A stretch of 64,000 nt of DNA from Luscinia megarhynchos (GCA_034336665.1 JAPFBE010000003.1:38290360-38354359); one strand, 5' to 3'. Numbered from the stretch's first letter, positions 11,698 to 24,996 are shown. The notes: generated from the letters alone by a model not told the origin. Program-made: numbers and translations.

Positions 11698-11775
11698 CTT
11701 GCCTGTTTTAGCAGCAATCATACTGTTCTGCATTTTCATTGCTTCAATTACACAAATCTCTTGACCTTCCGAAAC
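11698..11775 (-). CDS. PCCA: Propionyl-CoA carboxylase alpha subunit, biotin-attachment exon
   Basis: This 78-bp exon encodes 26 residues, [19 protein letters not shown] followed by IAAKTGK. The AMKM tetrapeptide is the hallmark of biotinyl domains: the lysine codon at 11734-11736 is the site to which holocarboxylase synthetase attaches biotin. Counting back from the C-terminus with a 728-residue protein, this lysine is residue 694, the position known in human. The exon is flanked by a TTTTACCAG acceptor (AG at 11777-11776, minus strand) and a GTAAGCC donor at 11697, and it begins and ends in phase 0. The preceding exon ends in GDM and the next begins VKAVH, so the domain reads through without a gap. 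Confidence 0.96.
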
Positions 11776-12037
11776 CTGGTAAAATTCAAGCAGTACAAAA
11801 TGAGGATAGAGGATTTGAAATGTTCTAAGTGTGATGATTCTTATGGAAAATAAAAGGATTATTTCATTAAATGCTGTAAAGACTTTCATGACACAAGTCA
11901 AGTCAGCCAGTTACAGTCACAACACAAAAGACAATCACAGAACTGGCACCAAAATAGGTGGGGGTGGAAATCACCTGCTTAAAACCAGGCAAACCTAAAA
12001 GGCTCCTCTCTCATCCCATCCATTCAGCTCCAGCTTC

Positions 12038-12076
12038 CACAGTTCACATTCCACAGTTCACACCACCACAGTTCAA
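12038..12076. repeat. Short tandem of three CCACAGTTCA units
   Basis: The decamer CCACAGTTCA occurs three times within about 40 bases with slightly different spacers. It is a small imperfect tandem repeat in the penultimate PCCA intron; no function is evident. Confidence 0.6.
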
Positions 12077-14889
12077 CATTGATTAAATGCAGAGCAAAAT
12101 TTAATTTGTGTGGTTTTTGGCTGGGGAACTTCTGCTTTGGTCCAGCAATACCAGGGCTGATGCTGAGGAGAATGCCACACCTCTGCACGTGGCAGGCTCT
12201 GTGGGTGGCTGATGTCTTTGGACTGACAGAAAGGAGAACATCAGTGAGGAGCCACCAGCTCTCATCCACAGGAGAGGCACTGCAGAGATAAACGCATCAC
12301 TTGCACCACAGCTCAGAGCTCTTAAAGGAAACACTGAGGTTTCCTCTTTCTGTTTGTTTGTGTCCTGCTAACAGGCATGTGCAAGCTCAAGGTCACCAGG
12401 AACCCACTGGGCTGCTCTGCTGGGCTCCCTGTGCCTCCCAGTCAGATCCTCCCTCCAATGTCTTGGACCACCTTGCGCAGAGAAAACCAACACTTGAGGC
12501 TTGACAGTGTTTGTGGAGGCTGCTTAAACACAAGAGGAAAAACAGGGGATTTGGAATTTACCCAGTGTAACCCAGTGGTCATTCCACAAAGATGATGTAT
12601 CCCAGAGAGGGAGGGTGCCAGGACATACACACCAGGATTTAGGATGTGTATGCTCCTATGGGATGCATGCTCCAAGTGCCCACTGTGAGTTTTTTCATTG
12701 GGCTCTTTTGCACATGGAGTCTGATATTCCCTCATTACCCCACCAAGTTTGGGATGCTTTCACTCTGATGTCCAAATTTCATTACACAGGGTAATCTGAA
12801 ACCTGCAGAAATCTGGTTTATGCACTGTTATATGTGCCAGTGCCAACAAAATGTTTGTTTATATACACACACATAGACACATAGATATATTTCTCTAATT
12901 ATAAGTAAAATTAATACTACATATTTAAGGGCAAGTGTGTACCACTTTGGAGGAATATACTAACAGACAGATGTGAAGTCAGAGATCAAATGTACATTGC
13001 ATGAAGAACATTCCAAAAATTTAAGCAAAGCTATTTTTTCACTAATTGACTGAAAAGCACTGATATCTGCCTATGGATTCTGAGCAAAACAAAACAAGAA
13101 CCGTTACATTAAAAGGTGCTTTCACCAACAGATTGGCAACAACAGTATGAGAGGTTTTGGAGGGTAAATATGGAAAGCATTTGCTATGGGAATATGGTGT
13201 ACTAACTGGATACAGAGAACAACCAAAACCCAACAGTTACTCTGCAGAAATTCCATCCTGAGCTTCAGACAAGCAGTTAAGTCATTAGCAGGTGTCCAGT
13301 TTGGTGAATGGTATCAAAGACTTGTTCTTTGTCCCCAGTTATTTCCCCTCTATTCCCTTTCCCGTCTTTTGTCTCCTTCTTTCCACACCTGCTGCTCTGC
13401 CCATAGCCTTGTCCCAGCAGCTTACTGTTCCTTTCCTTTCTTCTACTCCTCTCCTTTTCCCTACCTCATTACTTTTCTTCCATCTGCTCTGATCTTCCCA
13501 AACATTTCTGAGGTTATGAGGAAGCAATTAATATCTACTTCGGATTCAAAGAGAAGGAAAATAAAACAGGCAAGAAAGTTTGCTAGAAGAGGATTTTTTT
13601 TTAAATAATGCTGTTATTTAAAAATGCATTTCAGAAACAACTTTGCCACCCTCTGTTAAGCTCTGCTATCAGAGAGCCAAGAACACAGGCCTCTAGAGGT
13701 TGCTGAAGATTGAGATGCTAAGGACGACAGGTCTGAATTCAGTAGCCTAATTACAGGGTCACAAGAAACTCTCTCCTTCAGCAGTTACATTTAACTGTAA
13801 CATGGCTTCATAAGGAGGATGCTATGCAAATGAACCAGTCAGCAATTATCTAAAGAGAGTTCTGGAAACACATCTATGGGAAAAGTACAGAGTTGTCTCA
13901 GCAGATCTAAGTATGGTGCTAAAATGGCAGGAAGTGTTAGTGATTGTGGGATGGAAATATTCCTTAATCTGAATTTCTTCTCAGTTTCCCCTCAAAAATA
14001 AAGTTTTTGTGTTTTATATAATGCCTACTGGGTTGATGACAAAAGATGCAGTGTCTGGGAAAGAAATAGCCCCATCAACCCACAAAATTTATAGTCAAAG
14101 TATCCAGTTAACATCTAGTCTTTACTAATTTGAAAGGAAGAAGGCATTTTCAGCAGGTACCACGAGTGAAAATGCCATGTCAGTACTTCTGATGACGTGC
14201 AATTTGTTGAAAATTATCTTGGTGCAAAGTGTCACTTAAGCACAGAAGTTTAATTACTGTTCTTATGTTAAACCTTTACAGCTCCGCTCATTGTGTTGAA
14301 AAGCGACAAATCCTAAAATTAGGCACTTGTATCTCTCTTTCCTCTTTTTCAGTCTTTTGGGCATTGTCCAATTTCTTTCATTCTATAATTGCACATATCC
14401 TTTTGCCTGCTATTTAGCCTGCAAATGAAAACCACAGAGATGTGTACAAGTTCTTGCTCTTTAACTTATTTAAGGATTTATCTGGACCATTTTTAATGCT
14501 GTATTTTCATCGTATAATTTATTTCTTTCAGTGGATGGTAAACCAGTGAAAACCACAATCTTTACATTTCCATTTAGAGATGTCTCAGTGATGACCCAAA
14601 TCTGTCAAAATAGGCAACTAAAATCAAACAAAAAAATCTCATTTATTTGAGCCAGACAAAGTAAAAGGGCTCCTTTTCTTAAATTAGTCTCAGGTATCTT
14701 TTTCACATAGTTAAACTACAGATAAATCAACCTTTATGTTGCTTGGTATATCAAAATAAATAAGTGATTGCTAGACCTGCAGTCTGTGTTTTAGCAGCTT
14801 ATTTCTGCATGGTGCAGTTCAAAGTAGCTGTTCAGTTTTGTTCTTCACGGAGTGAAAAGGAAAAAGAAACAGGAAAGAGAAAGAAAAAG

Positions 14890-15270
14890 ATCACTGAAGA
14901 GGAGGGTGCTCGACGTCTCGATGCTGCCAACAATTGCAATGTGGATTTGGGAACAGTCAATGGTGCTGTTAAAGTAACTCTGGGGCTGCACGGTGGCTGT
15001 TCTCTCTGCGGGCCAAAAGGTTACACACAGGACAAGGAACTGTCTCCGGTCATTTCCCACCAAGCAGGATGTGAGAAGCAGCAAGGCCGAGCTGCTCTCC
15101 GTGCACACGCACGAGCACCACAAAGCCCATCTGCCCTGGGAGCCAGGGCTCTGCACAGCTCGGCAGCAGAAGAGGCGGCGCGCGCCCGCGGGCACGGCTA
15201 CCACGGGGTCCCTGTGAATATGGTACACTTTCTGCAGGCTCCTGTGCGTCACCAAGCACAGACTTCACGG
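14890..15270. promoter_or_regulatory. CpG-rich patch with possible conserved flank
   Basis: The part 15060-15270 is rich in CpG (for example GGCGGCGCGCGCCCGCGG within 15173-15192) in an otherwise AT-rich intron. It directly adjoins the candidate conserved element at 15290-15830. No TATA box, first exon or donor was recognised, so it looks like an orphan intronic CpG-rich patch rather than a known promoter. The call rests on composition alone. Confidence 0.35.
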
Positions 15271-15289
15271 CTGTGACAGGACGTCTCCC

Positions 15290-15830
15290 ATGTTAGGCTT
15301 ACAAAATGGTCACAAGCCCCACAAGTCTTTCTGATAAACCCAATGGGCGCTGATGTATTTCCCCGCTCTCTGTCTAATTGGTGTAAAGTTTGCAGATCTG
15401 AATCACGGATCTTTTATCCAGCTTGCTGCGTCCTCTCCTTTGACACGAGGTCAGGGTTCACATTCGCATCCGATTATCGGAGTGGCGCTCATTAACCGGC
15501 AGCCTGCCTCGCACCAAAATGAGTTCGCTGCAAGGGGAACTCGGCCCATTTACTCAGCAGATTTCAGCATTTTAAGGAGGCCTGAATGTCACACAGTATT
15601 GCTACGTTTTGAGGAGTTTCAGACATCTCCAGCTGATGATTAATTGTGAGTGATGGGAAATAAAATCCAGTAAAGCCAGCTGCTTGCCATGGTCGGCAAA
15701 ATTACTATAATGGATATAGGCTGCCAATTTTCCAGTTTTACTGGCAAGTCTTCCAAGTGTAATTAAGGGAAGTTATAAATGATATGGAAATCTATCAAGT
15801 CCCATTTATTTTCAGAGGACTCTTTCCCCT
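15290..15830. promoter_or_regulatory. Candidate conserved non-coding element (intronic enhancer-like)
   Basis: The stretch has balanced composition with retained CpGs (TTATCGG, ATTCGCATCCG and others at 15350-15540), lacks repeats and carries homeodomain-type motifs, including TGATTAATTG at 15637-15646 and TGTAATTAAG near 15759-15768. Such texture is typical of vertebrate developmental enhancers. An open frame at 15353-15643 shows no domain. Conservation across birds and mammals was not testable here. Confidence 0.4.
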
Positions 15831-16879
15831 GAGACTTTTATCTTCAAGCTTATAGTTTGCTTTGTTGTGCTAATGATTTAAACCACTTCTTATTTCTGAT
15901 TAAAGCCCCCAATATCCTTCACAAGAAGTTAGACTCACTTTATTCAGAAGGATTTAAAGAAACAGAAGCCTTTTTAAAGTTGTGTTTGTAAGCCGTGCTG
16001 AGCTCCCACTTCCTCTGTGGAGGCGTAACAGAGCATCCTCCATCTTAGGCACCTCACTACCATCTGGATTTCCACTTCTGACAAACTCTGGGGATTGGGA
16101 AAGATTTGGTGCGGGAGAAAGGAGAGAAAAGAGTGACTGAAAAAATAAAATTTAAAAAAACCTACCACCAACAAAACCCCAACTTGCCTCCCAATCCTAA
16201 ATCCTCCAAAAAACAAAGATCATAGGTGCTGCTTAGACACCAGGCATTTAGCACAGAGTGGTGTTGCTCACTAATGTTGTTTGATTTGGAATAAAAGCAT
16301 GAAAATGATGTGCAAAGGCCTAAAATTGGAGATGTAAAGGATGACTGCACAGTATTCCATTTCTCAATTTCATCCTTCAGAGCCACAAAATGGGGGTGAT
16401 ACAGTTACTGGATGAGATTTACAGTAACAGCTGTGGTCTTCCCACACAAGGGAGGACCTTCTAATGGGCTAAGGTCTGTTGTGAACAGACGGGGAGTAGC
16501 AAAACAAGGTTCCCTATTAAGGGTGTGCAGTAATATTCCTGATAAAGAAAATTAGTAGTGGTAGTCAGATCGCTTTAAAAGACCTAAATCTCCTTTCACT
16601 GTTAAAAAAAAAAAAAAGAGAGCTATTTTAGAAAGTGCAAACTGCTAAATAAATGAAAGACATGTAAATGTAAGGGTTTGTTTTTTCCTTTAATCTCCTC
16701 CCTACAAACTGTAAAGAATGCATAGGAACCAGTGCCAGGGGCATATGGCTTTCTCCTGTGCTGAACATTCATACAAAAGACAGGTTCATCAGTCATTGGA
16801 GTATCTGGATAAAAAATTAGCTCCTGATGGATGGTATTTAGAGCTTACCTGCTGCTAGTACATTACCAGAGAAGCACAG

Positions 16880-17380
16880 GTTTTGAAACCCACATGACAT
16901 TAGAAACTGCAGACCATGAAATACCCCACGTGCAGGCGCGCTCATAATGTACACCAGGTTATACAAAATAAGAAATAAGCTATTTAAACCCTCTGCCTAA
17001 AATTGGGCCCGCTGCAAGGAACCCTGGGTCAGCCCTACACAGGCCAATTAATGCACAGCATCTGCTGTATAGAAGCCGTGCATGAAGCACTTCCGAATGA
17101 TTTCAGCAATTAAAAGAAAACTGTTTCCTGCCTGTTTTGACAGCAACTGTTTCAATGCAAGAGTGAGCACCAAATCATTGTGTGCAGCTGAAAAAATTAA
17201 GTCTCTTTTTTTTTTTATCTTGTGAAAAGGAGGTGGGAGGGATGAAGATTTCTTACGGAATCGGATCGTTCTTTTGTTGTCTGACATTCTGTGTTTTTCT
17301 GCCAAATTAGACAGAAGGCTCCGAGGGTTTACGGGGCCCTCTACAGTATCACCTTCTGGTGCACTGAGGCTCCCTAAAAA
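16880..17380. promoter_or_regulatory. Candidate conserved non-coding element
   Basis: The segment has a mixed, non-repetitive sequence with CpGs preserved (GCAGGCGCGCTC near 16933-16944, GGAATCGGATCG near 17257-17268) and homeodomain-like sites such as CCAATTAATGC at 17043-17053. It contrasts with the AT-rich intron around it. The assignment is by texture only. Confidence 0.35.
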
Positions 17381-18431
17381 GACAGATCAATATCAACCCT
17401 GCTGATTTGCCTACAAAAGTGAAAATCCCTCAATTACATTTTTCAGACCATTATACTTAGAACACAGGTGCTCTGATGCATAACATTTTTAAAGGCTCTT
17501 GAAGCAGAAGTGGAAAAAAACAATGACAGCCCTTAGCAAATATGAGTTTAGATTTGGTTAAAAGTGAAGCAAGAGTTGTATTTTATTGGTATTTCCTTCC
17601 TCATCTTTGGGAAGACACCAGTAAGCATCTCTCACAATTTCCACTATATTGCAGCTTAAGTCCCTGTTGAGCCTTTTAAGTGAAAAGGGACAATGCAAGA
17701 TAGTGCCATATGAAAGAGAATTATCCTCTCTTGTAGCCTTCTGCAAAATACTTGTAAGCATGCATCTTGTTTGTGCTTGTGCAAAATCACTGAGCAGTGA
17801 ATTAAGTCTGCATTCACTATTTATGAAGATTCAGGGAATCTTGTTTATTTGTTGTTTAAACTTAGTCCATGCTAGAGTATCATTCCCTCCTCAGATTTTT
17901 TTTCTCTCTAACTTGTTGGCAATCTGGCAGCCAGCATCCAACAAGAAAACCAATCAAGAAGAATTGGATGAGCAACAACTGCAATTCCTTGGCATTGTCC
18001 ATTACCATGTAAAATAATTAGTGCAAGTTTTTTCTTCTTTCCCAATTAACTTTGAAACCAGAGCTACAGAACAGCAAATATAATTAGCAGCAATTAATAG
18101 TATTTGACAAATCATTACTAAACTTTTTTTGCCACACTCCTTTAACGAATGAATCTGAACATAGCACATCCCACATCTTCTGACCTCTGACTAAAGGTCA
18201 GTGATGTCCCCCTGACAGCAATCAGCACTGGTCATTGCACTCCCACTTATCCAAAACACACTGCCCCAACTGCCTCTGCCATCCCAGGGTGCTGGGGAAG
18301 TGATACAGGCAGAGCACTTCTGGGGCTAGTCTTCTGCTAACTCAGCCCAGTCTGTATCAATCAACTTTTTTTAGTAACAGGTAAAAATTTGTTTATTACT
18401 TGAAAAGGTTTACTTGAAAAGTACACCAAAA

Positions 18432-18541
<110 letters not shown>

Positions 18542-21429
18542 TATGCATTAATGAATTAATCTCAAAGGATTGGTAACTTTTTTCCCCCAGGAGAAACTCT
18601 AATAATATTGGCAATTTCTAACTCATCATCATAGGATTTCCTTCTTAATTACACCCTACTCAAACACAAATCTCAGATTGTACAATTACATAAAATATAT
18701 AGTAAAATTTTTTTCAAGTCAAATATAAAAAAAATACATCAATACTTATGAAACTATTATTATAGTTTTGTTTTGTTTTTTCAATGTAACCACAATTATT
18801 ACTTGTGGCCCCCTGTAATAAGAATGGTAAAATATTTGAATACTTTTACTCTGGAAATTATACAACCCTGAAAAACCTTTAACTTCATTACCAACAGAGT
18901 TTTTTTTTACCAAAATATAACCCCAAAGAAAATTTTCAAATTCACAGAATCATAAAAACGGTATAAGGATCATATTTTGTTGAGTTTGCAAATTCTCTTC
19001 AACTGATAAGTGGAATTTATACTTGCTCTGAAGAACAGGATAGAGGAAAGTAGGGAAAGGGAAAGAAAAAGAAAAGACAACAAAAGAAAAATATTCATAC
19101 ACAAGAGAAAAGTAGTATTTGAATTAAATAATATCTTACTAAATTATTGATACCATATTTATCCAAATAGAATGTGAAACTTAAGCAAATACATTTTTAC
19201 TGTTTTAACCAGGATGTTGTTTTTCTGCTATAAATTCCAATCAGTGTAAGATTAAAAAAGAGATTTTTTTTTAAGATGTTGAGGTCTGAATGGCAAATAC
19301 AACTTTAAACAACACACAACTGCCTGATGGCAACAGGTAAGGTTAAAACTTCACCTTTTCTTTCACAAGAGTGAATGAAGTAGTAACAGACAGAATTTAG
19401 AAAGCTCTTTTGTTTTGGTTTTGTAGTAGTGAGCATTTCAGCAGTAGAGGTCAAACAAAACATCTTTTCCCATAACACAAACTTCCCAAGGCTTGTGCAG
19501 TGGAAAATCGTGAATAAAGATTTTTTTAATAACTATTCTTCTAAAGAATAACAAGAGAAATTGAAATAAAATGCATGCTGCTGAACTGAAAGAAGAATGC
19601 AGTTCAAAACTTTTTTCTTTAATTACTTTTAAAAGGTGGAAACACAGTAATGTCTTTTGTAAGTTATATAACTAAAAAAGCCTTCAAGTTACCCAGTTTT
19701 GAAATTACTGAGACAAATAGCATAACAGCTGACACATTTGGTAGGAGAAAATTCATCCCATGCAGTACTAATGCCCATAGCTACACTAGCATCAATCTGA
19801 AATCCTAAGGAATTATTATATGAGAAGAGTACATTTAGAAAATGGCTTGAATGGTGATAACTTCCAGAATCTGGATTAATCTTAATCTACTGAAAGAGAG
19901 GAAATTTAGAAACTTCAATGAAAATAATTAATCCTCCTATTTTGGCTGTAGTTCTAAAAAACTCACTAACACTGGGGTGTTTACCCAGAGGAGCTTTCCT
20001 TTTATATATTTAAGTGTGGGGGAACCATTAAAGTGATTTAGGCTGCCAGGTATTAGGCATTAGCTTATTGACCAATACTTAGCTTAGTAAGGACACCTGT
20101 CCTGGCTAAGGTTACTAAAAAGCAAAAACAACCAACAGAAACATAGCTAGAAGAAAACACCTTCACATTCCTGACAGACAGAAAACTGAAAAAGCAAAAA
20201 TTATGTTCACAGGTGAAAATATAGCAAAGGCTGCAAGGCAATCTGGATAGCTAAGATCTTTCTTTGTTGCTGTGGACAGTTCAGATCACAAAATTTGGAA
20301 TCAGCAGTGGGAACACCTTGGGTGTGTTTCCTCTAGGAACAACAACATTGCTTTACCTGAGCATTCATTAAGATCTAGATCCTTCCCCACTCATGCATTT
20401 CAGTGCACAGATCCCTACATACAAAAAAACCAAGTCAAACAACATAAAGAAGAAATATTTTCAAGTGCCTGCCTGTGTCCTGCCCTCTGAGTAAATGAAA
20501 GAATTTGTGCAGCTTTCATAGTTTTTTATGGTGCTGTCTTTGTGGTAGTTGTGGTGAGATTAGAACCATCTAATCTCAGTGCCATCTTCACACTCTGGCA
20601 TAAAAATCCTGCTCTCTGCTACCAGGGCTGGCTTGTGCTGCCACCAGGGTCAGCAAAAACATTACTTGCCTGGACTCCTGAAGTCCAGTGGTTTCTCTGG
20701 CCCATGAGAAACCAAAAAGTAATTCTCCCAAAACCAAATTTTATCCTAATGCACACAATCATTAACAACTACTTAGAAAACAAATGCACAAACACCTTCA
20801 TTCCCCAGTAAGGGATATATTTCCTGTACTAGTGGGACTGTTTTATCATGAGGAATGTAATCTAAATTTGTATCTTCTTTCCCTAAATAATATTAACCTT
20901 CTTTCTAGTCAGCCAGATTTCTGTTTCATTGTTTATGTTGCTTTCTGCTTCTGAGTGCCTTCATTGTGCTTCCAGGAATAACTGAGTGACAACTAATTAC
21001 AGTCTTCTGATCACATGAAGGAAAATAAAGAAAGTAGAAAGTAACGAAAAACCTAAAGAAATTGGCAGCATCACAAGTTCTGCTTCTCTCTAAATGACAA
21101 ACAGCACTTCCCCACTGTGTTAGTAAAATCTACAGATCATCTTACAGACAAAAGAAAATAAATTCCTTGCATATGCAATATCTTTTGGCAAAAAATGAAT
21201 TGAAAACTGCTTATCAGACCAGCTGGATAGAGGATGCTCACGCAATCTTCTATCAGGCTTCATCAGACCAAAGTATTTCTCAGCAACAGCAGCCCAAAGA
21301 GAACACTGTGCTTCAAGTAGAACACAGTGACTCATTGAGTGAGAAAAGCTAACCCAGAGATCAGCACTGCCCTCCCATTTGGCTATGGAAATGTGGAGAG
21401 GGACTAACAAATGCCGTATGCTTTACCTG

Positions 21430-22060
21430 ACCGGGCACCGTGCCCTGGAGCTGAACCGTAGGCAATAAACACGAGTTTGCAGCACGGCCAGTCAGACAAA
21501 GATGAGGTGACCCTCTCTGGGTGCTTTTTCACCATTTGTAAAGTTACACCTGAAGGAGGGGATGGCAGCTCAGCTCCCGTGCTACTGACCGCTCTGAGAG
21601 TGCCTCACGAGCGCAGGGACTGCGCTGCACAGCTCGCAGCCTGGGACAACAGTCTCACCGTAGCTACACCTGACAGCTCTATTGCTAGCACAGCAACACC
21701 TGAGGGGACGGATGGACAACCACCTCGCCTTCTCCCGTTTTTCAGCTGTGCTGTTTTCACACACCGTGCAAATTTGAGCTGCCAAACCCGGGGGCAAGCA
21801 GACAGAATAGGAGCGACTTTCTCCAGCGCACTAAAGAAATCAGACTTTTCCCAAGCAGTGCAACAAAAAGAGCTGTATTTATCAAGGAGCTACAGTTCCC
21901 TGCCCATCATGCCTTCAGCAGCTGTAGAGGGTGAGCTGGGTTCTGACAGCCAGCCAGAACGTGTAATCTGAATCCCACCACCCCACTGCTCATTCAGTGC
22001 CGAGAGCTGATGTTACCCTCCTTCGACTGCCGGCTCGCTTTTTTTTAACGTTTTGACACT
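21430..22060. other. CpG-richer intronic block without a recognised gene
   Basis: The block carries more CpG and G+C than its surroundings, and an open frame of 164 codons (21477-21971, plus strand) that has no domain or homologue I recognise. At 21888-21913 it holds a diverged match to the ACTACA-TTCCC-ATGCC type of motif bound by ZNF143. It could be an orphan regulatory patch; the evidence is compositional. Confidence 0.3.
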
Positions 22061-23583
22061 AGTCCTGAAAAGGAAGGATTTTAAGTTAAACCCTTTTCAA
22101 TAACGCAAATGTGTTTTTTGCAATTAAAGCCACACAATTAGCAATGACAAGCTCAGGTCAGCAGAACATAGATTATGCTGTTCAAATGCTCTGCCACTCA
22201 GTGCCTCCAGCAAAAAGCTGCAGGAGAGGAGAAGAGAAAAAAGAAATCTCACACACATTATTTAACAACTTGTGCTCTGATGCACAGCACCACTTGTAGA
22301 TTTGTGGAGGGAGGTTCATTTATTTATTTACTTAAAATCCCTTAGGCTCTGGCCTCTTTCTCCACTGATTGTATTCCTTCAAGACAACAAGAACTATTCT
22401 TCAGAGCAAGAAGGCTGGTAACATTTAGAATTAACTTCTCAAAAATAAATATTAAAGAATTTTTTAAAGTCTCAAAGTCCTTGACTTAAAAATGTTTCCC
22501 TTAATTCTGCACAAAAAGTATTTACTTATGATCTCCCTCATTCAGCCACTTGTATTGCCCTAGACAAAGAAAGCAGATTCCTCTGTCCATGTAATGGCAT
22601 AAAGAATAATTTTAATTGAATACTGTTCTTTTGTTTTAAAGTATCTAAACTGTGTGCGTGCATGTATGGATCATAAATAAGAAAGCTAAGTTTAGAAGCT
22701 AAAAGAATTTCTAATTTCTTATCAGCTTAACTTAGATCTCTTTCCTCTGAAATGTCTTTATTTCATTACTACAAACATTGGCACCTACAGATCTTTTACA
22801 TTAACACGATGACTCTGTTTTCATTGTACACAGACAGAACAACCATATATTTTATAATCAAAGGTGGTATCATAGCACAATGTAAGCAAATATACCACTT
22901 TGCCAGCATGATTGATGACTGCCACCTAATAAGTGCAATGCCGATTTTGAATTTCATATCTCAATCACATTTTTGAATCATCTTTCAAGAAAAGCAAGGT
23001 TTCACTGCCATAAATAATGAACCCTGTGACTGAAGCCTCTGTTTGTATCTAAGTGCTACATACCATACACGTTTATGGCATCATTTAACTGACAACAGTA
23101 CTTTAAAATTAATATGCATAATCAAATATTCCTGTATCTGTAACCACTCTCTTGTTTTCAATGGTTATGAGAGCTAAGGGCCTCGACCTTAGAAATAACA
23201 TATGATAAAATGTGGTAGAATTTCATATAAAGCTGAGTTCAAGTCTGTTTATACACAACTTTAAAACAAAAATTTGTTTCCAACTCAATGTGAGGTAAGG
23301 AGCACTGGAAATCCTCAGACAAGCAACAGAATAATCCCTTGCTCTTCTGTATGGCAAATTTATTTCTTCTGCAAGACAAGCAGACTACCACATAAGCTTG
23401 GAAATTCCCAGCATAGAATTCCCAACTCAAGTGTCTTGCAAAATGATAACACAGGACTTCTCAAAAAAAAAAGAAGGTACAGTTAAATCAGTTAAATATC
23501 TGTCCAGTGGCCCTTTTTTTTCTAGTAATATTTTCATTACTTCAGGGCAGAAAATCAACAATTTCCTCCTGCTAGCACTAATA

Positions 23584-23680
23584 GGATATAGATATAGATG
23601 ATATAGATGATATAGATGACATAGATTACATAGATATAGCTATAGATACAGATATACACACACATGCACACACACACACT
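23584..23680. repeat. Compound microsatellite (GATATA)n-(CA)n
   Basis: Imperfect ATAGAT/GATATA units are followed by a run of CA dinucleotides with one ATG interruption. It lies about 350 bases from the PCCA exon at 24035-24175, inside the intron. Confidence 0.9.
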
Positions 23681-24034
23681 TATGTGAATTTACTCACAAT
23701 TTTCTCCTTTGTACCTGTCCTCCCCCTCATGGGATACAAAACCAAGCTGTCTCTTTGAGTTTCTGCTGTGGACTTATACCAGGCTGAAAATTTTCCCTTC
23801 AAAGCCAGTTTAATTTGAATTGGTTTTCCTTATTAGTTTTTATAATTCAAACTAAAAATAGCACACATCTTTCAGCCCACTTTATTCTACAGGTGATTTA
23901 AAAAAAAAGAAACAAAACCAAGACAATAAAAAAACCCCACAGCAAACCATGTGACCTGTGGTTCCAGTTGCACCCAGGCAAAATCTCTGTGGGATATGTA
24001 ATGAAAATGCAGATATATAGATCACATTTCTTAC

Positions 24035-24175
24035 CATGTCCCCAGGCTTGACAGAAACTGCCACCACTGTTCCAGGCATGGGAGATCTCAAAATGCTGGA
24101 GGTGTCCTCTGCTGCTTTCTCTGGCATGTACTTGCTCAGCTCCGCAGCAACCTTCGTCAGTATCTGCAATTTGTA
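24035..24175 (-). CDS. PCCA: Propionyl-CoA carboxylase alpha subunit, exon entering the biotinyl domain
   Basis: This 141-bp exon encodes 47 residues, beginning YKLQILTKVAAELSKYM and ending SPMPGTVVAVSVKPGDM. The first part is the linker and helix after the BT (biotin transfer) domain; from SPMPG onward it is the start of the BCCP domain that is completed by the exons at 11698-11775 and 8389-8457. The acceptor on the minus strand has a strong pyrimidine tract ending in TTCTTTAG (AG at 24177-24176), and the donor is GTAAGAAATG from 24034. It starts and ends in phase 0. The exact first codon could in principle shift by a few residues if another AG were used, but TAC (Tyr) after TTTAG fits the vertebrate protein. 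Upstream exons lie outside the window or were not recognised. Confidence 0.94.
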
Positions 24176-24996
24176 CTAAAGAATAGGAAGAGGACTGGTT
24201 TAGAAAACTTTACCTTGGTGAACTCCAGTCAATAAGCTTCATTATTTTATGGCATGTTTTTATGAAATACATCTGTTAGCTGTTCTTCACAGGAGTGTCT
24301 AAAAAACACTGAAATCTTTATTCAGGGTTTCATTTTCAGGATGTAGAAAGAAAAATATGCAATCCCAGTCTGCAGCAAAGTGCACATAAAACCAAAGAAT
24401 CAAGTCCAGTAAAGAAATGTTGGACTCATTTTAAAATTGGGGATAGGGAGGGGAGATGCAAATTTAAAAACAGAAATGTCCTTATGCTTGCTGCACGTTA
24501 TCTTTGGTGGAAAATGAATATTGAGGGATTCTTTTCCAGTACACTGATGAACTGGAAATTGACCTTTTGGGAAAGTCTGGCAGACTTTCAATACATGACT
24601 CATCTTAAGCATTGTTTACCTTTTAAACATTTCTTTTTACTATGTGTTTAATGTTTGAAGTTAGCAATTTACTCGGATTTTGCAATTAAAACCTAGTAAT
24701 TAAATTTCAATTCTGATTTCTCATGCGTTAGCAGAACAATCAAACAGTGTTGTATTGAACATGCTTTTTCTGCAATAAAACCCATCCAGCAGCCCTTATC
24801 TATCTGTAGAAAGCATTGTTTTCTCCAGTATGCTTTATAGCAATTAAAAACAGAGGGGAATATGATGACCTATAGGTGAGAGCATCCCTTTGAACAAAAC
24901 CTTTCAGAAGGCATATAAACGTTGCCTAAAGTGATTTCGGCCCCAGGGCTTTGAGTTTTTAAAGACTTGCCATCACTTGGCGAGCCCCCTGCCCCC

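Noticed and set aside
14764..15276. 170-codon open frame, the longest in the window apart from the extended GGACT frame
   Set aside because: Overlapping frames are open on the other strand, no domain is recognisable and the composition changes along it with the underlying GC content. A conserved non-coding or CpG-rich patch explains it better.
18942..18990. CACAGAATCATAAAAACGG, similar to a reversed CR1 end
   Set aside because: The match stops after about 20 bases; too short to call.
21477..21971. 164-codon plus-strand open frame
   Set aside because: No domain, signal peptide or splice context; lies in a CpG-richer block where stop codons are rarer.
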